This document shows positions 6,382-8,436 of a stretch of DNA of 8,436 bases, piece after piece. Source of the DNA: CAYGTK01 sp964352775 (GTDB lineage Bacteria > Bacteroidota > Bacteroidia > Chitinophagales > CAIOSU01); contig CAYGTK010000180.1 of NCBI GenBank assembly GCA_964352775.1, positions 1-8,436 on the forward strand. The letters run 5' to 3'. Within the stretch, counting starts at the first letter, position 1. Each line of letters starts with the position of its first letter. The notes under the pieces are model-generated. The model was not told the DNA's origin. It worked only from the letters and a program-made list of their open reading frames with translations, and did not search any database. A program made the position numbers and the translations under genes.

Positions 6382-8127
6382 ATGAGACGATTATTGATAT
6401 TTAGTTTGTTAATTGCCTTTGCTGGATATGGCTGGGGGCAGGTTTCCGCAGGTGATGAATACTGCACAGGAGAGACAATTACTGTTAATACTATCCCGGT
6501 GGTAGAAAATGCCACTACTGCCTGTTTTCGAGATAGCAGAATAACCGATAGTAATACGGGTATAAATGTTGCATTCCCAAATGATAATGAAAGCTTCGTC
6601 TTAAGAGATGATACTGGTAATCCGATATTTCTCGTGAATGCGAATAATGATGGACAGGCAGGGAATTTTGGAATGGTTTATACCAGTAGAAATCAGGGGT
6701 CAGATGTTTATTTTAACCTCTCTGACCATCCAACAGGTGTGACACCAGAATTTCGAGTAGATGCTGGCAACCAAGTTAGGGCTTTGGAAGTGTCTCCATT
6801 AGGAGTAGGAATAGGAACGGCACCAACCAGAGGTTTTGATTATAATTTATCTAGTAATGTGCGTTTTAATATTGGAACAAACGCTAATCAGGCATTCGAA
6901 ATATTCAATAATTATGATTTAGGCGGCAGCCCATTGTTGCAAGTAAGAAACGAAAGAGTAACTATAGGAGACCTTATTGACGGCGGTGCAAGATTTTTGG
7001 TTGGAGGTAATGCCGATATTTTTGGCAGAACCTTTACACAAACGTTAAGAGTGACTGGAGGTAACCCTCAAAATAGATCGATTCTTACCTCAACAAACGG
7101 ACAAGGCGATGCTACATGGAGCAACATATGTGATATAATTGATGCTTCAAACTGTACACTTACTGGTGTTACCGGCCCCACAGGACCACAAGGACCAGCT
7201 GGAGCTGATGGAACTGACATAGTAGATTGTGATGATGAAAACAAAGTGCCACATTGGAATAGTGCAGGAGAACTTACATGTGGCCAAATTTATGACGATG
7301 GTACTCAAGTTAGTATCGGAACATCAACCCCAAATGGCACGTATTTGTTAACAGTAGATGCAGGGTCAAGTTCAGATTTGGGTGTTTATATTGATGGAAC
7401 GATTCTTAGCTCTGGAAATGGGAGCTTTTCCGATAGAAGGCTAAAGGAGGGGATAGTCATTATCGAGAATCCTTTGGAAAAGCTAATATCACTTAGTGGT
7501 TATAATTACGAGTTTAGGCCAACGGATGAGTTTTCATTTCCAAAAGGGCAACAAATAGGCGTAATTGCCCAAGAGCTAAAAGAGGTTTTCCCAGAGCTTG
7601 TTCGAGAACAGCCAAATGGATATTTAAGTGTAAACTATGATGGCCTTATCCCTGTTGCAATAGAAGCCATCAAAGAACAACAAACCATAATAGAAACCCA
7701 CGAAAGCACTATAGCCGAGCTAAAAACTGATAACGATGCCCAGCAAGCACAAATAGATAAGCTAACCGACTTAGTTAACCAGCTATTAGCTAAAAACGAT
7801 ATGCCTCAGATAGAGAAAACGGAGCCAGCGTCGAGCAGCAGCATGACCAATGGTTTGTACTTAGATGGTATTGTATTAGGTCAAAACAAGCCTAATCCGT
7901 TTGATGGTGCTACCGAGATTGAACTATACCTACCAAAAGAGGTGGAGAGTGCCCGACTGTATGTATACAACATTGCTGGTAAGCAATTGCAGGCCATTGA
8001 CTTGAAGGAGCGCGGTAGCAGCAGCGTGAACATTAAAGGCAATGAATTGGAGGCTGGCATGTACATCTATACTTTAGTAGCAGATGGTAAAGAAGTAGCC
8101 AGCAAGCGTATGATATTAACGGACTAA
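6382..8127 (+). CDS. T9SS-sorted surface fibre protein with collagen-like tract and peptidase S74 intramolecular chaperone
   Basis: The 581-residue product appears to be a secreted, probably trimeric fibre. Residues 1-19 are a signal peptide (GYGWG|Q). The body (about 20-260) is rich in short beta stretches and has LGVGIGTAPT at 140-149, a motif typical of tail-fibre-domain proteins of Bacteroidota; a second copy, VSIGTSTPNGT, is at 310-320. Six Gly-X-Y triplets at 262-279 form a collagen-like tract. The S74 domain begins SDRRLK at 350-355, with the Ser350/Lys355 pair that in phage endosialidases carries out self-cleavage before the serine, and continues with QQIGVIAQELKEVFPELV (390-407) and YLSVNYDGLIPVAIEAI. 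A coiled coil follows (about 425-470), then a Ser-rich linker and a type A T9SS sorting domain (about 498-581: LGQNKPNPFDGATEIELYLP, LYVYNIAGK, AGMYIYTLVADGK, KRMILTD). It has its own promoter candidate and terminator. Six cysteines are present, including pairs near 250/258 and 283/300. Its function at the surface is unknown; adhesion is a guess. Confidence 0.93.
   Translation: MRRLLIFSLLIAFAGYGWGQVSAGDEYCTGETITVNTIPVVENATTACFRDSRITDSNTGINVAFPNDNESFVLRDDTGNPIFLVNANNDGQAGNFGMVYTSRNQGSDVYFNLSDHPTGVTPEFRVDAGNQVRALEVSPLGVGIGTAPTRGFDYNLSSNVRFNIGTNANQAFEIFNNYDLGGSPLLQVRNERVTIGDLIDGGARFLVGGNADIFGRTFTQTLRVTGGNPQNRSILTSTNGQGDATWSNICDIIDASNCTLTGVTGPTGPQGPAGADGTDIVDCDDENKVPHWNSAGELTCGQIYDDGTQVSIGTSTPNGTYLLTVDAGSSSDLGVYIDGTILSSGNGSFSDRRLKEGIVIIENPLEKLISLSGYNYEFRPTDEFSFPKGQQIGVIAQELKEVFPELVREQPNGYLSVNYDGLIPVAIEAIKEQQTIIETHESTIAELKTDNDAQQAQIDKLTDLVNQLLAKNDMPQIEKTEPASSSSMTNGLYLDGIVLGQNKPNPFDGATEIELYLPKEVESARLYVYNIAGKQLQAIDLKERGSSSVNIKGNELEAGMYIYTLVADGKEVASKRMILTD
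7165..7218 (+). other. Collagen-like Gly-X-Y tract in the fibre gene
   Basis: These 54 bases encode six uninterrupted triplets, GVT-GPT-GPQ-GPA-GAD-GTD, at residues 262-279. Prolines fill the X position in three consecutive triplets, as in bacterial and phage collagen-like linkers, which form triple helices. The tract is too short to be stable alone but fits a trimer set by the S74 domain downstream. Confidence 0.85.
7429..7446 (+). other. S74 self-cleavage motif SDRRLK
   Basis: The codons encode Ser350-Asp-Arg-Arg-Leu-Lys355. In the characterised phage K1F endosialidase the equivalent Ser and Lys form the dyad for cleavage on the N-terminal side of the serine. Both residues are kept here, so cleavage between Phe349 and Ser350 is predicted but not shown. 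Confidence 0.75.
7876..8124 (+). other. T9SS type A sorting domain at the C-terminus of the fibre protein
   Basis: The last 83 residues have the family pattern: an NPF motif after the linker (QNKPNPFDGATEIELYLP), a middle strand with LYVYNIAGK, a GxYIY strand (AGMYIYTLV) and a Lys-containing final strand (KRMILTD). This domain directs passage through the type IX translocon and is normally removed as the cargo is attached to the cell surface. It shows that the organism should have a T9SS. Confidence 0.92.
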
Positions 8128-8142
8128 CGAACCGTAAATATA

Positions 8143-8175
8143 TACTGGGCAACCAAAGGCCACGATAGCCCAGTA
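8143..8175 (+). other. Stem-loop in the 3' untranslated region of the fibre gene
   Basis: TACTGGGC (8143-8150) and GCCCAGTA (8168-8175) form a perfect eight-base-pair stem around a 17-base loop. It begins 15 bases after the stop codon and 16 bases before the terminator hairpin. It has no U-tract, so it is not a terminator itself. It could protect the mRNA 3' end or be part of a processing signal. Confidence 0.6.
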
Positions 8176-8191
8176 GAATTGGACGACGAAG

Positions 8192-8216
8192 CGCCCCGAA
8201 TTATCGGGGCGTTTTT
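8192..8216 (+). terminator. Rho-independent terminator of the fibre gene
   Basis: CGCCCCGA (8192-8199) pairs perfectly with TCGGGGCG (8204-8211) around a four-base loop, followed by TTTTT at 8212-8216. An outer ACGAA/TTCGT match (8186-8190 with 8215-8219) could extend the stem past a small bulge. It lies 64 bases after the stop codon. Confidence 0.9.
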
Positions 8217-8360
8217 CGTTATCAGTTTGAGAGTGTCATCCAAACACTTAGCGATTAACTAATTCTCAATAAACACCTCAAAACATCATCAATCTGTTAA
8301 TTATAGACCCAAAACCCTGTGATACAGCGAAAACATCAAGCATTACAGGAACTTATTCAC

Positions 8361-8368
8361 TAAATTTG
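8361..8368 (+). promoter_or_regulatory. Possible -7 promoter element
   Basis: TAAATTTG matches the Bacteroidota -7 consensus TAnnTTTG fully. It lies about 40 bases before an ATG at 8408. No TTTG lies at the usual distance upstream, so only half of the promoter is supported. Confidence 0.35.
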
Positions 8369-8407
8369 TGTTTTATATGTTACTGTTAAACATCAAAGCA
8401 CCTCATC

Positions 8408-8436
8408 ATGGCCATCGTTCAACTACCACCTTATCC
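8408..8436 (+). CDS. Possible start of a further plus-strand gene, cut by the window edge
   Basis: An ATG at 8408 opens a frame that runs to the right edge (MAIVQLPPY and a partial codon). It follows an A-rich stretch and a possible -7 element, and lies beyond the terminator of the previous gene, which suits a new transcription unit. Fewer than ten codons are visible, so neither coding status nor family can be judged. Confidence 0.3.

Noticed and set aside
6382..8127. Prophage tail-fibre gene
   Set aside because: The S74 domain and collagen-like tract recall phage fibres, but the protein has a signal peptide and a T9SS sorting domain, its own terminator, and no phage genes around it.
8220..8436. 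CRISPR array, tRNA or att site in the right-hand intergenic stretch
   Set aside because: No repeated units, cloverleaf or direct repeat is visible; only a possible -7 element and a short open start are supportable.
8407..8436. C-terminal tail of a minus-strand gene entering from the right edge
   Set aside because: One minus-strand frame is open for only nine codons before a stop, which is easily chance; the plus-strand start is slightly better placed.

Overview
The window looks like chromosomal DNA of a Bacteroidota bacterium, probably of the Flavobacteriales or Saprospirales type. The support is a type IX secretion system (T9SS) C-terminal sorting domain, a TonB-dependent receptor with an N-terminal carboxypeptidase-regulatory-like domain, absence of Shine-Dalgarno sequences before the starts, and promoter candidates of the Bacteroidota TTTG/TAnnTTTG kind. 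There is no sign of plasmid, phage or insertion-sequence genes.

Layout. Positions 1-6070 hold three genes on the minus strand, read right to left: a secreted CocE/NonD-family serine hydrolase (6070-4157), a TonB-dependent outer-membrane receptor (4034-1233), and a secreted alpha/beta hydrolase whose C-terminus lies beyond the left edge (1167-<1). The gaps are 122 and 65 bases and neither holds a convincing terminator, so the three could form one operon. Positions 6071-6381 are a divergent intergenic region with a plausible plus-strand promoter and two palindromic sites. A single plus-strand gene (6382-8127) encodes a secreted fibre-like protein: signal peptide, beta-rich body, short collagen-like Gly-X-Y tract, a peptidase S74 intramolecular chaperone domain with its Ser/Lys dyad, a coiled coil, and a T9SS sorting domain. 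Two hairpins follow, the second a strong intrinsic terminator (8192-8216). The last 200 bases hold a possible promoter element and perhaps the first codons of another gene.

How the genes may work together. The minus-strand set pairs two exported hydrolases with one outer-membrane transporter, which suggests (inference) that an ester, amide or peptide-like substrate is cut outside the inner membrane and a product is imported through the receptor with TonB energy. No SusD-like partner is visible, and the substrate cannot be read from the sequence. The S74/T9SS protein appears to be an independent transcription unit making a trimeric surface fibre.

The most unusual point is the order of domains in that fibre protein. 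The self-cleaving chaperone sits between the body and the T9SS sorting signal, so autoproteolysis would cut the body away from the signal that exports and anchors it. The second is the truncated hydrolase, whose nucleophile elbow (TNSGG) and oxyanion motif (HAG) both depart from the family pattern and which shows no catalytic histidine in its first 389 residues.
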